DNA of 64,000 nt. Origin: an uncultured Oscillospiraceae bacterium. GTDB lineage: Bacteria; Bacillota; Clostridia; Oscillospirales; Oscillospiraceae. Below, piece by piece: positions 33,523 to 42,199 of this stretch. How positions within the stretch are numbered: the stretch's first letter is position 1; each line of letters begins with the position of its first letter. The stretch spans positions 13,464 to 77,463 of the forward strand of contig CAKTKU010000008.1 of assembly GCA_934572335.1 (NCBI GenBank), in the 5' to 3' direction. Under the pieces are notes generated by a model. The model saw only the letters and a program-made list of their open reading frames with translations, did no database searches and was not told the DNA's origin. Made by a program: the position numbers and the translations under genes.

Positions 33523-34479
33523 ATGCCCGAGTTTTCCGACCTCACATTTCGCTCCACAAACGCCGTGAACACCATTCACGCCAGAAAGTGCATCCCGGAC
33601 GGCGCGCCGCGCGCCATCGTGCAGATTGTCCACGGCATCGCCGAGCACATAAACCGCTATGACGATTTTATGCTCTTTCTCGCCGAAAACGGCATACTTG
33701 CCGTCGGTGACGACCATCTCGGTCACGGGCAGTCTGTCACGGACGAGGCCGACCGCGGCTTCTTCAACGACGAGAACGGCTGGTTCTGCGTCGTGACGGA
33801 CGAGGAGCGTCTGCACGACATCATGGTCAGGGATTACCCCGATGTGCCGTACATCATGTTCGGTCACAGCATGGGCAGCTTCATCACGCGCACGTATATC
33901 ATCGACCATCCCGACAAGTACGACGCCGCCATCCTCAGCGGCACGGGACACCAGAGCAAGGCGCTCGTTGTCGGCGGATACCTCATGGCGGAGGCGCTTG
34001 TCAAGGCAAAGGGCGCACGCAGTGACGGGCAGAAGCTCAACGACATTGCCTTCGGCACGTATCTCAGCCACATAGAAAACCCACGCACTGAGTTTGACTG
34101 GCTGTCACGCGACATTGAGAATGTCGACAAGTATATTGCCGATGAAAACTGCGGCTTTGTCGCCAAGACGAGCCTCTACCGCGACATGATGAGCGGCATA
34201 CGGTTCGTCACCAACCAGAAGAACATAAACCGCATGGATAAGACCAAGCCAGTTTACTTCATGTCCGGCGACGAGGACCCCGTGGGCGACTACGGCAAGG
34301 GCGTGGAGCGCGCGTACAAGGCGTTCTGCAAGGCTGGGCTGCACGACGTTATGATCCGCCTCTACCCAGGAGGACGGCACGAAATGCTCAACGAGACCAA
34401 CCGTCTTGACGTTCAGCGCGATATACTCAACTGGATAAACGAAAAGATTGGGGTCATCGCGGCAAACAAGGCCGAATAA
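33523..34479 (+). CDS. Alpha/beta hydrolase, lysophospholipase/monoglyceride lipase-like
   Basis: 318 residues. Nucleophile elbow GHSMG with Ser116; oxyanion region VHGIAEHINRYDDF; DHLGHGQS, the classic Hydrolase_4 (PldB/MGL) motif; acid in SGDEDPVGDYGKG and catalytic His in YPGGRHEMLNE. No signal peptide, so cytoplasmic. The substrate is likely a monoacylglycerol or lysophospholipid but could be another ester. Monocistronic, with its own promoter and terminator. Confidence 0.88.
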   Translation: MPEFSDLTFRSTNAVNTIHARKCIPDGAPRAIVQIVHGIAEHINRYDDFMLFLAENGILAVGDDHLGHGQSVTDEADRGFFNDENGWFCVVTDEERLHDIMVRDYPDVPYIMFGHSMGSFITRTYIIDHPDKYDAAILSGTGHQSKALVVGGYLMAEALVKAKGARSDGQKLNDIAFGTYLSHIENPRTEFDWLSRDIENVDKYIADENCGFVAKTSLYRDMMSGIRFVTNQKNINRMDKTKPVYFMSGDEDPVGDYGKGVERAYKAFCKAGLHDVMIRLYPGGRHEMLNETNRLDVQRDILNWINEKIGVIAANKAE

Positions 34480-34490
34480 TTGACACAAAA

Positions 34491-34522
34491 ACAGCGCCGT
34501 TCGGGAATCCGAACGGCGCTGT
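34491..34522. terminator. Bidirectional terminator between convergent genes
   Basis: ACAGCGCCGTTCGG / CCGAACGGCGCTGT 14-bp stem with a 4-nt loop. On the minus strand TTTTGTG follows, so it can end the ispH operon as well as the hydrolase gene. Confidence 0.85.
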
Positions 34523-34541
34523 GGTATTTATATGCTATTTA

Positions 34542-36605
34542 TTACTCAGCGTCAGTGGGGTCGGCCTCGGGCGCGATGCCGGTGGCTTCACCGGACTCAG
34601 ACACTTCGTAGACAAGCGCGTCCTCTGCGGGCTCATCGTCGTACTCCTCTTCCTCGACCTTGGCCGCCGCGGGTGCGGGCTCGGAAAGGGCACGTATAGA
34701 GAGGGATATCTTGTGCTTGTCTTCGTCGATGGCAGTGATCTTCGCCTCGACAACATCGCCGACGGTCAGAACGTCCTCGGGCTTGCCGATGCGGCGGTTC
34801 GCGATCTGGGAGATGTGGATGAGACCATCAACACCGTCAACGACCTCTGCAAATGCGCCAAATGGCATGAGCTTGACGACCTTGACCTGCGCAACATCGC
34901 CGACGGAGTACTTGTTGGTGAACACGACCCAGGGGTTCGCCTCGGGATCCTTGTAGCCAAGGGAGATCTTGCGCTTCTCCTTGTCGAAGTTAATAACATA
35001 AACCTCGACCTCGTCGCCGACGGAGAGGACTTCGGAGGGCTGATGGATGCGGCCCCAGCTGAGCTCGGACACGTGGACCATGCCGTCAATGCCGCCGATG
35101 TCGACAAATGCGCCGTAGCTGGTGAGGGACTTGACAACGCCGGAGTACTTCTTGCCGATCTCGATCTCGTTCCAGATAGCCTCGGTGCGCTCACGGCGTT
35201 CAGCCTGCGCAACGCGGCGGATGGAGCCGACAACGCGCTTGCGCGCCTTGTTGACCTCGGTGATCTTCAGGCGGACGGTCTTCTTGAGAAGCTGAGCCAG
35301 ATCAGCCTCGCGGGGCAGATCGGTCTGGGAAGCGGGGACGAACACGCGCACGCCCTTGACGTTGACAACAACGCCGCCCTTGTTCTCCTCGGTGACAACG
35401 CCTTCCATAACGGTGCCGTCGTCAACAGCAGCCTCAACATCGTTCCAGCTCTTTGCGGCGTCAAGACGCTTCTTGGACAGCTGCGCGGTGCCTTCGACGT
35501 CGTTCACGCGGACAACAACAGCCTCGATGGGGTCGCCGACCTTGATAACGTCCTCGACCTTGATGCCGTCGTCGGTGAACTCGGTCGTGGGGATGAAGCC
35601 GGAATACTTGGTGCCGAGGTCAACGCTGATCTCAGTGCCGGTAATCGCAACGACAGTACCTGTTACCTTATCTCCATTATATATAGTTTTGAGAGTTTCC
35701 TCCAACATTTCGTCAAAGGACTTTTCGTCCTCAAGCTTGGTTTCTTCGACTTTGATTTCGTCAGACATTTTGTTTCTTACCTCCTTAATTATCCACGCGG
35801 GCGTGGATGCCCCTGCCGTGAGCCCGACAGTGTCAGCCGAACGGAGAGCGCCTGTATCAAGCTCGTCCAGTCTTTCGATAAACTGGACATTGGCGCAGTT
35901 TTCCGCGCATATCTGCGCGAGATGTACGCTGTTTGCACTGTGCTTTCCGCCGATGACGACCATCGCGTCACATTCAGCGGCAAGCTTTGCGGCCTCTTCC
36001 TGTCGCGTGAACGTAGCAGAACATATTGTATCAGATATTTTTGTGTTTGTACACCTTTTTTTTATGATCTCACAACATTCGTTAAAATTACTGCGCGTCT
36101 GCGTTGTTTGTACCACCACAGTTATCGCTTTTGTCCAGTAACTCTCATTTTCGTCTAGCCAGCGCGCCAATTCCTGCGAATTTTCAAAAACGGCGTGCTC
36201 GCCGCACCAGCCGCATATGCCCTCGACCTCCGGGTGTTTGCGCATACCGATGATGATGACGAACCGCCCCTCCGCGCTTGCGCGGCTGACGATGGTGTGT
36301 ATCGCTTTCACCTTGGGGCAGCTTGCGTCCGTGACGACCGCGCCGCGCTGGGCAAGGCGGTCATACACGCTTTCGGCAACGCCGTGGGCGCGGATGATCA
36401 CGTGCTCCCCCTCCGCCGCCTCCTCGGGCGACGCTATCACGCGCAGCCCCTGCGCCTTCAGGCGCTCGACCACGTCCTCATTATGTATGAGCTCGCCAAG
36501 ACTGCAGCAGCTCCCCTGCTCCGCCATGAGCCTTTCCGCCATCTCCACGGAGCGCTGCACGCCGAAGCAGAATCCAGCGCTCTCCGCCAAACGTACCTCG
36601 CGCAT
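34542..36605 (-). CDS. ispH: Fused IspH (HMBPP reductase)-ribosomal protein S1
   Basis: 687 residues. Residues 1-279 are the iron-sulfur enzyme IspH (last MEP-pathway step): cluster cysteines in GFCFGV, ASCPKV and TICSAT, with the HGV motif in RAHGVAE. Residues 280-687 are a Firmicutes-type S1 with four S1 domains (about 305-375, 390-455, 475-545, 560-630) and an acidic tail. Such fusions are known in Clostridia. A strong in-frame ribosome binding site precedes Met280 (MSDEIKVEE), so a free S1 of 408 residues may also be made. The ATG shares a base with the cmk stop (TAATG). The cmk-S1 order matches many bacteria. Confidence 0.95.
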   Translation of the reverse strand: MREVRLAESAGFCFGVQRSVEMAERLMAEQGSCCSLGELIHNEDVVERLKAQGLRVIASPEEAAEGEHVIIRAHGVAESVYDRLAQRGAVVTDASCPKVKAIHTIVSRASAEGRFVIIIGMRKHPEVEGICGWCGEHAVFENSQELARWLDENESYWTKAITVVVQTTQTRSNFNECCEIIKKRCTNTKISDTICSATFTRQEEAAKLAAECDAMVVIGGKHSANSVHLAQICAENCANVQFIERLDELDTGALRSADTVGLTAGASTPAWIIKEVRNKMSDEIKVEETKLEDEKSFDEMLEETLKTIYNGDKVTGTVVAITGTEISVDLGTKYSGFIPTTEFTDDGIKVEDVIKVGDPIEAVVVRVNDVEGTAQLSKKRLDAAKSWNDVEAAVDDGTVMEGVVTEENKGGVVVNVKGVRVFVPASQTDLPREADLAQLLKKTVRLKITEVNKARKRVVGSIRRVAQAERRERTEAIWNEIEIGKKYSGVVKSLTSYGAFVDIGGIDGMVHVSELSWGRIHQPSEVLSVGDEVEVYVINFDKEKRKISLGYKDPEANPWVVFTNKYSVGDVAQVKVVKLMPFGAFAEVVDGVDGLIHISQIANRRIGKPEDVLTVGDVVEAKITAIDEDKHKISLSIRALSEPAPAAAKVEEEEYDDEPAEDALVYEVSESGEATGIAPEADPTDAE
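35766..35786 (-). promoter_or_regulatory. Internal ribosome binding site and start codon for free S1
   Basis: On the minus strand AAGGAGG (35780-35786) lies 11 nt before an in-frame ATG (35766-35768) that begins the S1 part exactly at its usual N-terminus. Confidence 0.65.
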
Positions 36606-37300
36606 TACCTATCCTCCGCCCCGATGCCGAGCTTCTGCTGTATAGTTTTCACAACAAGCTCAAGGCTCTCGTCAAAATTCAGCTCGCTTGTGTCGACAGC
36701 TATCGCGTCCTCCGCCTTTTTCAGCGGCGCGGCGGCGCGGTGGCTGTCCTGCTCATCGCGGTACTCTATATCGCGCAGCACCTCGTCAAAGCTCTGCTTC
36801 ATACCCTTTTGCTCCAGCTCAAGCAGACGCCGCCGTGCGCGCGCCTCGGCGCTCGCGGTGAGGAATATCTTCACCTCCGCGTCCGGCAGGACGACCGTGC
36901 CGATGTCGCGCCCGTCCATTATTACGCTGTTCTCGCGCGCCATGCGGCGCTGAAGCTCCATCAGAAACGCGCGCACGGCGGGCAGCGCCGCGACGTCGGA
37001 CGCGCAGATGGATATCTCCGGCTCGCGGATGAGCGCGGTGACGTCCTCGCCGTTGAGATACATATGCTGTTCCCCGGCGTCAGTATAGCGCATGGCGATC
37101 TCCAGCTGCGGCAGCAGCGCCTCCACGGCACTCGCGTCACGCCGGTCAATGCCGCCGCGGTACGCGGCAAGCCCCACCGTGCGGTATATCGCGCCGGTGT
37201 CGACGTAGATAAAGCCGAATCGCTTTGCCGCCGCGCGGGCAATGGTGCTCTTTCCAGCGCCGCTGGGTCCGTCTATCGCTATCGCGTAATGTCCGTTCAT
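36605..37300 (-). CDS. cmk: Cytidylate kinase
   Basis: 231 residues. Phosphorylates CMP and dCMP. P-loop GPSGAGKST at residues 11-19, YVDTGAIYRTVG, MDGRDIGTVVLPDAEVKIFLTASAEARARRR are all typical. It lies 12 nt after the flavoprotein gene and overlaps ispH by one base. Confidence 0.96.
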   Translation of the reverse strand: MNGHYAIAIDGPSGAGKSTIARAAAKRFGFIYVDTGAIYRTVGLAAYRGGIDRRDASAVEALLPQLEIAMRYTDAGEQHMYLNGEDVTALIREPEISICASDVAALPAVRAFLMELQRRMARENSVIMDGRDIGTVVLPDAEVKIFLTASAEARARRRLLELEQKGMKQSFDEVLRDIEYRDEQDSHRAAAPLKKAEDAIAVDTSELNFDESLELVVKTIQQKLGIGAEDR

Positions 37301-37312
37301 TTCCTCTTCCCC

Positions 37313-38542
37313 TTATATTGAGTTTCCAGCGACAAAGCCCGTCGCCCATGCGATCTGCAAATTGAATCCGCCCGTGTAGCCGTCCACGTCGAGCACTTCC
37401 CCGGCAAAATACAGCCCGGAGACAAGCTTGGACTCCATCGTGCGCGGGTTTATCTCCTTCGTGCACACGCCGCCGGCGGTAACGATCGACTCATTAATGG
37501 GGCACGTACCGCTCACACGGACGGGGAACGCTTTGAAAAGGTGCAGAAGACGCGCCCTCTGCTCGCGCGTGATGCTGTTGACCTTCTCGTCCTCAGGTAT
37601 GCCCGAAAGGCGCACGAGCACGGGAATCATCTTGAACCCCGCGAGGTCGCCCAGCGCATTCTTGAACTCGCGGTTTGAATACTTTTCAAAGTCGCGCAGC
37701 AGCCGTGCGTCCAGCTTCTTCTCGTCCAGTGCGGGCTTGAGGTCTATCTCCAGCCGGTACTCCGCCTCGCCGAAGCGGCGCATACGCGAGCTTGCCGACA
37801 GCACGAGCGGTCCCGACACGCCAAAGTGCGTGAAGAGCATTTCGCCCTGCTCCCTGAATATGAGCTTATTATCCTCAAGCACCGACAGCGCCACATTTTT
37901 CAGCGAGAAGCCCTGCATCTCCGCGCAGTATTCATCCGGGCTTTCAAGCGGGACGAGCGCAGGTCGAAGCGCGCTCACGCTATGTCCTGCCGCGCGGGCA
38001 AAATCATAGCCGTCGCCCGTCGAGCCGGTGAGCGGGTACGAAAGCCCGCCCGTGCACACGCACGCCGCGCGGCACGCGATCAGCCCTGCCTCCGTCGTCA
38101 CTCCCGTAACAGCGCCGTTTTCGATATGCACGCGCTTCGCCTTAGTATGTACGACGCGCACACCGGCGCGCTCGCAGAGCTTCGCCATCGTCCCGGCAAC
38201 ATCGTTGGCGTTGTCGGAGACGGGGAAAACACGGTTGCCGCGCTCCGTCTTGACGGGCACGCCGTGCTCCTCAAAAAAGGACATGACCGCCTCCGGCGGC
38301 ATGCGGTTGACCGCGCTGTAAAGGAAGCGCCCGTCGCCGGGGATATTGCGCATGAACTCCTTTACGTCGCAGTTGTTGGTTATATTGCAGCGCCCCTTGC
38401 CGGTTATACGCAGCTTGCGCCCAAGCTGGCGGTTCGGTTCGAGCAGTATCGTGTCCACGCCGCGGCTCGCCGCCGTGTAGGCGCACATCATTCCCGCGGG
38501 TCCCCCGCCTATAACAACAAGCTCCGCTCTGTCACAAATCAT
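37313..38542 (-). CDS. FAD-dependent oxidoreductase, HI0933/YhiN family
   Basis: 409 residues. N-terminal FAD motif GGGPAGMMCAYTAASRG at about 12-28, GRKLRITGKGRCNITNN (a hallmark of the HI0933 family), CTGGLSYPLTGSTGDGYDFA, and the C-terminal ESKLVSGLYFAGEVLDVDGYTGGFNLQIAWATG. The biochemical role is undefined. In Firmicutes it commonly sits upstream of cmk, as here. The start overlaps the pseudouridine synthase stop by 4 nt. Confidence 0.9.
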   Translation of the reverse strand: MICDRAELVVIGGGPAGMMCAYTAASRGVDTILLEPNRQLGRKLRITGKGRCNITNNCDVKEFMRNIPGDGRFLYSAVNRMPPEAVMSFFEEHGVPVKTERGNRVFPVSDNANDVAGTMAKLCERAGVRVVHTKAKRVHIENGAVTGVTTEAGLIACRAACVCTGGLSYPLTGSTGDGYDFARAAGHSVSALRPALVPLESPDEYCAEMQGFSLKNVALSVLEDNKLIFREQGEMLFTHFGVSGPLVLSASSRMRRFGEAEYRLEIDLKPALDEKKLDARLLRDFEKYSNREFKNALGDLAGFKMIPVLVRLSGIPEDEKVNSITREQRARLLHLFKAFPVRVSGTCPINESIVTAGGVCTKEINPRTMESKLVSGLYFAGEVLDVDGYTGGFNLQIAWATGFVAGNSI

Positions 38543-39258
38543 TTTTCACATGCTCCATTGTCCATAACGCTCTGTATTTCCTCTTCCGTCAGATGCCGCC
38601 ACTTGCCGGGCGGAAGGTCACCCAGCTCAAGCCCGCCCTCGCTGATGCGCATAAGGCGCGTGACCTTCAAGCCGCAGCAGGCGCACATTTTTCTCACCTG
38701 CCGGTTGCGTCCCTCGCCGATAGTTATCAGCAGCACCGCGCCGCCGGGGATGAGCCGTTCTATATCAACGCTCTCCGCGCGCACGATGCAGTCGCCTATA
38801 TCAAGCTCGCCGCGCAGATACTCCACCGCGAGGCCAACGTCCTCGCCCTGCACCCACGTGCGATATGTCTTTTTGAAGTTATGCGACGGGTGCATCAGCG
38901 TGTTTGCAAAATCCCCGTCGTCCGTCATTATGAGTAGCCCCTCGGAGTACATATCCAGTCTTCCGACGGGGTAAACGCGCCCCAAACCGCGCACGAGCTC
39001 TGTCACGTCGCGGCGTCCCTTCTCGTCGCTCATCGTCGTGACATAGCCGCGCGGCTTATTGAGCATTATGTATGTCCGCGCGCCGTGCCGCGGCAATGGC
39101 TTGCCGTCGACAAGTATGAGGTCTAGCTCCTCCGCCCGGTCGCCGAGCGAGGCGACGCGCCCGTTCACCGTGACGCGCCCTGCCGAAATGCACTCCTCCG
39201 CCGCGCGGCGGGACATAAGCCCCGCGGTGGATATTAATTTTTGCAGCCGTTCTGCCAT
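38539..39258 (-). CDS. rRNA/large-subunit pseudouridine synthase, RsuA/RluB family
   Basis: 239 residues. N-terminal S4 domain (ERLQKLISTAGLMSRRAAEECI), catalytic GRLDMYSEGLLIMTDDGD with the nucleophilic Asp, and C-terminal EGRNRQVRKMC. The family converts specific uridines in rRNA to pseudouridine; RluB (23S) is the usual assignment next to scpB and cmk, but the exact site is unproven. ATG start, 49 nt after the carboxypeptidase gene. Confidence 0.9.
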   Translation of the reverse strand: MAERLQKLISTAGLMSRRAAEECISAGRVTVNGRVASLGDRAEELDLILVDGKPLPRHGARTYIMLNKPRGYVTTMSDEKGRRDVTELVRGLGRVYPVGRLDMYSEGLLIMTDDGDFANTLMHPSHNFKKTYRTWVQGEDVGLAVEYLRGELDIGDCIVRAESVDIERLIPGGAVLLITIGEGRNRQVRKMCACCGLKVTRLMRISEGGLELGDLPPGKWRHLTEEEIQSVMDNGACEK

Positions 39259-39307
39259 GTGTTCTCCCTATCGGTGCGCACTGCCGCATCATGCGGCGCG
39301 TCTCCCT

Positions 39308-40393
39308 TTATTTTGGCGCCTGTGCGGCGATATCCTCGCTGTACACAAGATAATACTCCGCGATTTGTTCTCCGTCAACAAAAGCCGTGACGCTGCCGTC
39401 TATCTGCCCCGCCGCGACGGGTGCGAATTCAAACCACGGCAGCTCCGCCGTCAGCATGATCTCCTTCTCCGGCGGCAGCAGCACGGTCATCTCCGCCTCC
39501 GGCACGAGGTACGCCCAGCGCCGCTCACCCGATACGACAGGCACGGCAAAGCTCAGTCCGTCCGTTATGCTGCGCCTGGCGCAGTATGAATACGCCCAGT
39601 TATAGAGCGCCGCGTGGTCATTCCAGTCGTCCGGCGCGGCGAGCGTGACGCACACGACGCGCGCCCCGTCCCTCTCGCAGCAGGACACAAGGCAGCGCCC
39701 CGCCGCCTCGGTGAAGCCGGTCTTCCCGCCGATGCAGCCCGGACATGAGCGCAGCAGCCGGTTATGGTTGACGAGCAGCTTGCCGTCCACAGTCGCGCTC
39801 GACATACGGTCGATCTCGGCAAAGGTCTGATCCTTCATGCAGTATTCCATGAGCCGCGCGAGGTCTCGCGCTGTGGAATAATGCCCGCTGTCGCTGAGCC
39901 CGTGCGGATTTGTGAAGTGCGTGTTCGTCATGCCGAGCTCGCGCGCCTTCTCGTTCATGCGCGCGGCAAAGCGCGCGCAGTCGCCGGAGATGTGGCACGC
40001 CAGCACCTGCGCCGCGTCGTTGCCCGACACGAGCAGCAGCCCCGTCACAAGCTCGCGCACGGTGCGCCGCTCGCCGGGCTTGAGATACATGGACGAGCCT
40101 TCGACATTGCACTGCTCGCCTTTTATCTCGATCTGCTCTTCCAATGGGCAGCTCTCTATCGCGATGATCGCGGTCATGAGCTTTGTCGTGCTCGCCATCG
40201 GCAGACGCAGATCCGGGTTCTTTTCATAGAGCACACAGCCGTTTGTCACAACGACGGCGCTCTTCGCGCTGACGGCGGGCGCAGACTGCGCCTCGGCGTC
40301 GCTTCGGCACAGCGCGCACATCACCGCGAGCATGAGCACCGCGGCGACCATCGCCCGCGCCGTATTTTTTGTTATCCTAATAATATGCACCAC
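39308..40393 (-). CDS. D-alanyl-D-alanine carboxypeptidase (DacB/DacF-like)
   Basis: 361-residue peptidase S11 with all three active-site motifs: STTK (SxxK, about residue 68), SGN (SGNDAA) and KTG (GGKTGFT). An N-terminal signal segment (AMVAAVLMLAVMCALC) exports it. It trims the stem pentapeptides of peptidoglycan; the DacB/DacF relatives act in spore cortex, which would suit the ytfJ neighbour. The start is a GTG at 40393 with AAAGG upstream; an alternative ATG lies 14 codons downstream. No C-terminal amphipathic anchor is obvious. Confidence 0.88.
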   Translation of the reverse strand: MVHIIRITKNTARAMVAAVLMLAVMCALCRSDAEAQSAPAVSAKSAVVVTNGCVLYEKNPDLRLPMASTTKLMTAIIAIESCPLEEQIEIKGEQCNVEGSSMYLKPGERRTVRELVTGLLLVSGNDAAQVLACHISGDCARFAARMNEKARELGMTNTHFTNPHGLSDSGHYSTARDLARLMEYCMKDQTFAEIDRMSSATVDGKLLVNHNRLLRSCPGCIGGKTGFTEAAGRCLVSCCERDGARVVCVTLAAPDDWNDHAALYNWAYSYCARRSITDGLSFAVPVVSGERRWAYLVPEAEMTVLLPPEKEIMLTAELPWFEFAPVAAGQIDGSVTAFVDGEQIAEYYLVYSEDIAAQAPK

Positions 40394-40452
40394 CCTTTAT
40401 GATCTGGGCAGTGCTTATTATTGACAAATAGTGAAGTTTTATTACTTGCCTG

Positions 40453-40836
40453 TTACTTGTTCTTCTGCTTGTCGATGAAATTGTCAACGCGGTCCATGAC
40501 CTGCGGGACCATGTCAATGATCCTGTCGACGGTGTTGCTGGCAGGAGGCGTGACGTTGATCATTCTCACGGTGCCTTCCTTGATAACGAGGAAGCCGATG
40601 GGCTCTATCTTCACGCCGGTGGCGTTGCCGCCGCCGTAGGGGCGGTCGTCGCCCGCCTTCTTGGCGCCGAACTCCACCCCGCCGCCGCCGAAGCCGAGGC
40701 TTATCTTCGAGATGGGGACGAGCGTGATGCCGTCAGGCGTGATTATCGGGTCGCCGACAACGGTGTCTACCTTGAGAACGTTCTTGACGTTGTCCATAGT
40801 GGTCTGCATGAGCTGGCTGATAGGGTTGTTATCCAT
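40453..40836 (-). CDS. ytfJ: YtfJ/GerW family sporulation protein
   Basis: 127 residues. Starts MDNNPISQLMQTTMDNVKNVL; the glycine-rich KISLGFGGGGVEFG and IEPIGFLVIKEG are typical of YtfJ (GerW), a protein made during sporulation and needed for normal germination in Bacillus. It overlaps the DUF2953 gene by 8 nt, a pairing conserved in spore formers. Confidence 0.92.
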   Translation of the reverse strand: MDNNPISQLMQTTMDNVKNVLKVDTVVGDPIITPDGITLVPISKISLGFGGGGVEFGAKKAGDDRPYGGGNATGVKIEPIGFLVIKEGTVRMINVTPPASNTVDRIIDMVPQVMDRVDNFIDKQKNK

Positions 40837-41578
40837 TTGAGTCCATCCTTTCCTCTGCCTGTATATTATTGTTTTCTTTAGCTATTTCTATATCAATGAC
40901 TTTTTCGTCATCAACTTTTTTCTCTTTGCCCGCTTTCAGCTTTTCGCCGAGCAGGCGGAACTTATTTTTGATGAGTATGCCGAGGGCGCTGTTGACAATG
41001 CCAAGCCCCAATCCGAAGAACGCGCCGATACGGATGCTGAACGCGAGGCCAAAGTCTATCTCCATGTCCTCTTTTGTGAAGTCTATATCCGTGCGCACGT
41101 CGCAGTCCTTCACATCAAAGCGCTGCGCGCAGATGGGCGAGAGCGAGGAGAGCGCGGCATTGACATATCCGAACGTGACCGCGGTGTTGTACGGGTCGTC
41201 CCCCGCCGCAGTGTAGTGCAGCAGAAACCGGTCAACCTTGAACTTTCTGCCGAAGCGTCCGAAGCGTTTGAGCACTTTCTTGACGAGCAAAAGTATCTCG
41301 TCCTTATTAAAGCTGAGCTTGAGCTTTTTCTTCGGTTTCTGCGGCTGCTCGCCCTCCGGCTTTTCCGGTGCGGGCTTCTTTTCCTTCTTTGGCTTTTTCT
41401 CTTTTTTTGGGGCGGACTCGTCCTTCTCCGGGCGCGGGAACAGTTGCAGCAGCACACCGCACACCTTCGCTGAGAGGCTGAACTGTCCCCCCTCATAGGC
41501 AATGTCCGCGCCGATGGGGATGAGCATGATGAGCGCGATTATCGCGGCAATTATGCCGATAATCTTCAGGGCAAGCAA
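40829..41578 (-). CDS. DUF2953 family membrane protein
   Basis: 249 residues from a TTG start. An N-terminal membrane segment (about 3-22, ALKIIGIIAAIIALIMLIPIG), a strand-rich region with GGQFSLSAKVCGVLLQLFP, a very charged Lys/Pro/Glu stretch (about 52-88), then FLLHYTAAGDDPYNTAVTFGYVNAALSSL, the DUF2953 signature, and a second membrane segment (about 185-205). The paired position with ytfJ suggests a sporulation role; function unknown. Confidence 0.82.
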   Translation of the reverse strand: MLALKIIGIIAAIIALIMLIPIGADIAYEGGQFSLSAKVCGVLLQLFPRPEKDESAPKKEKKPKKEKKPAPEKPEGEQPQKPKKKLKLSFNKDEILLLVKKVLKRFGRFGRKFKVDRFLLHYTAAGDDPYNTAVTFGYVNAALSSLSPICAQRFDVKDCDVRTDIDFTKEDMEIDFGLAFSIRIGAFFGLGLGIVNSALGILIKNKFRLLGEKLKAGKEKKVDDEKVIDIEIAKENNNIQAEERMDSNG

Positions 41579-41583
41579 TTACA

Positions 41584-42198
41584 TCACTCCTTTGCCGACT
41601 CATCGGCAATATCGTTAAGGCTTATTTGCTGCGGGTCTTTGTTTTGAAGCTCGTCTATCGCGTTCTGAAGCTTTTCTATGCCCTCGCCGCTCGTCATGTC
41701 CGGCAGGGGCGGAAGCTGTGAAAGCTCGCTGATTCCCATGGTGCGCAGGAAAACGTCCGTCGTCCTGAACAGCGCGGGACGCCCCGGCGCGTCGAGCTTT
41801 CCGCAGGGCTCTATAAGCCCGCGCTGCTGCAGCACGCTCACGGTGTATGAACTGTCCACGCCGCGCACCTGGTCGATATACGCCCTTGTAACTGGCTGAA
41901 AATACGCCACGACCGCAAGCGCCTCAAGCGCGGACTGGCTGAGCTTGGGCGGGGTGCGCTGCTCGAGCGTTTTTGTGATATACGGCGCGTACTCCGGCGC
42001 GGAGCACATCTGGAGCTTATCGTCGAGCCGGAGGATGCGCATGCCGCGTCCCTCGCGCTCGTATTTTCCGGCAAGCTCGGCGGCGGCGTAGTCTATCTCG
42101 CCCTCTGTCGCCTCAAGTATCAGCGACAGGCGCGCCACAGGCACGCTCTCCCCCGCCGCAAAAAGTATAGCCTCAATAGCAGAAGAAATTTCAAACAT
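41584..42198 (-). CDS. scpB: Segregation and condensation protein B
   Basis: 204 residues. ScpB works as a dimer with ScpA and SMC to compact chromosomes. Two winged-helix domains are visible: EISSAIEAILFAAGESVPV with SLILEATEGEIDYAAAEL, and SQSALEALAVVAYFQPVTRAYIDQVRGVDS followed by LFRTTDVFLRTMGI. A Glu/Gln/Asp-rich tail follows. I chose the ATG at 42198, 1 nt after the scpA stop; a TTG 9 nt upstream is possible. Confidence 0.94.
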   Translation of the reverse strand: MFEISSAIEAILFAAGESVPVARLSLILEATEGEIDYAAAELAGKYEREGRGMRILRLDDKLQMCSAPEYAPYITKTLEQRTPPKLSQSALEALAVVAYFQPVTRAYIDQVRGVDSSYTVSVLQQRGLIEPCGKLDAPGRPALFRTTDVFLRTMGISELSQLPPLPDMTSGEGIEKLQNAIDELQNKDPQQISLNDIADESAKE

Positions 42199-42199
42199 A

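Noticed and set aside
34521..36158. A 545-codon plus-strand open frame of Asp/Leu/Gly-rich composition
   Set aside because: Reverse of the ispH-S1 gene; the apparent repeats mirror the S1 domains.
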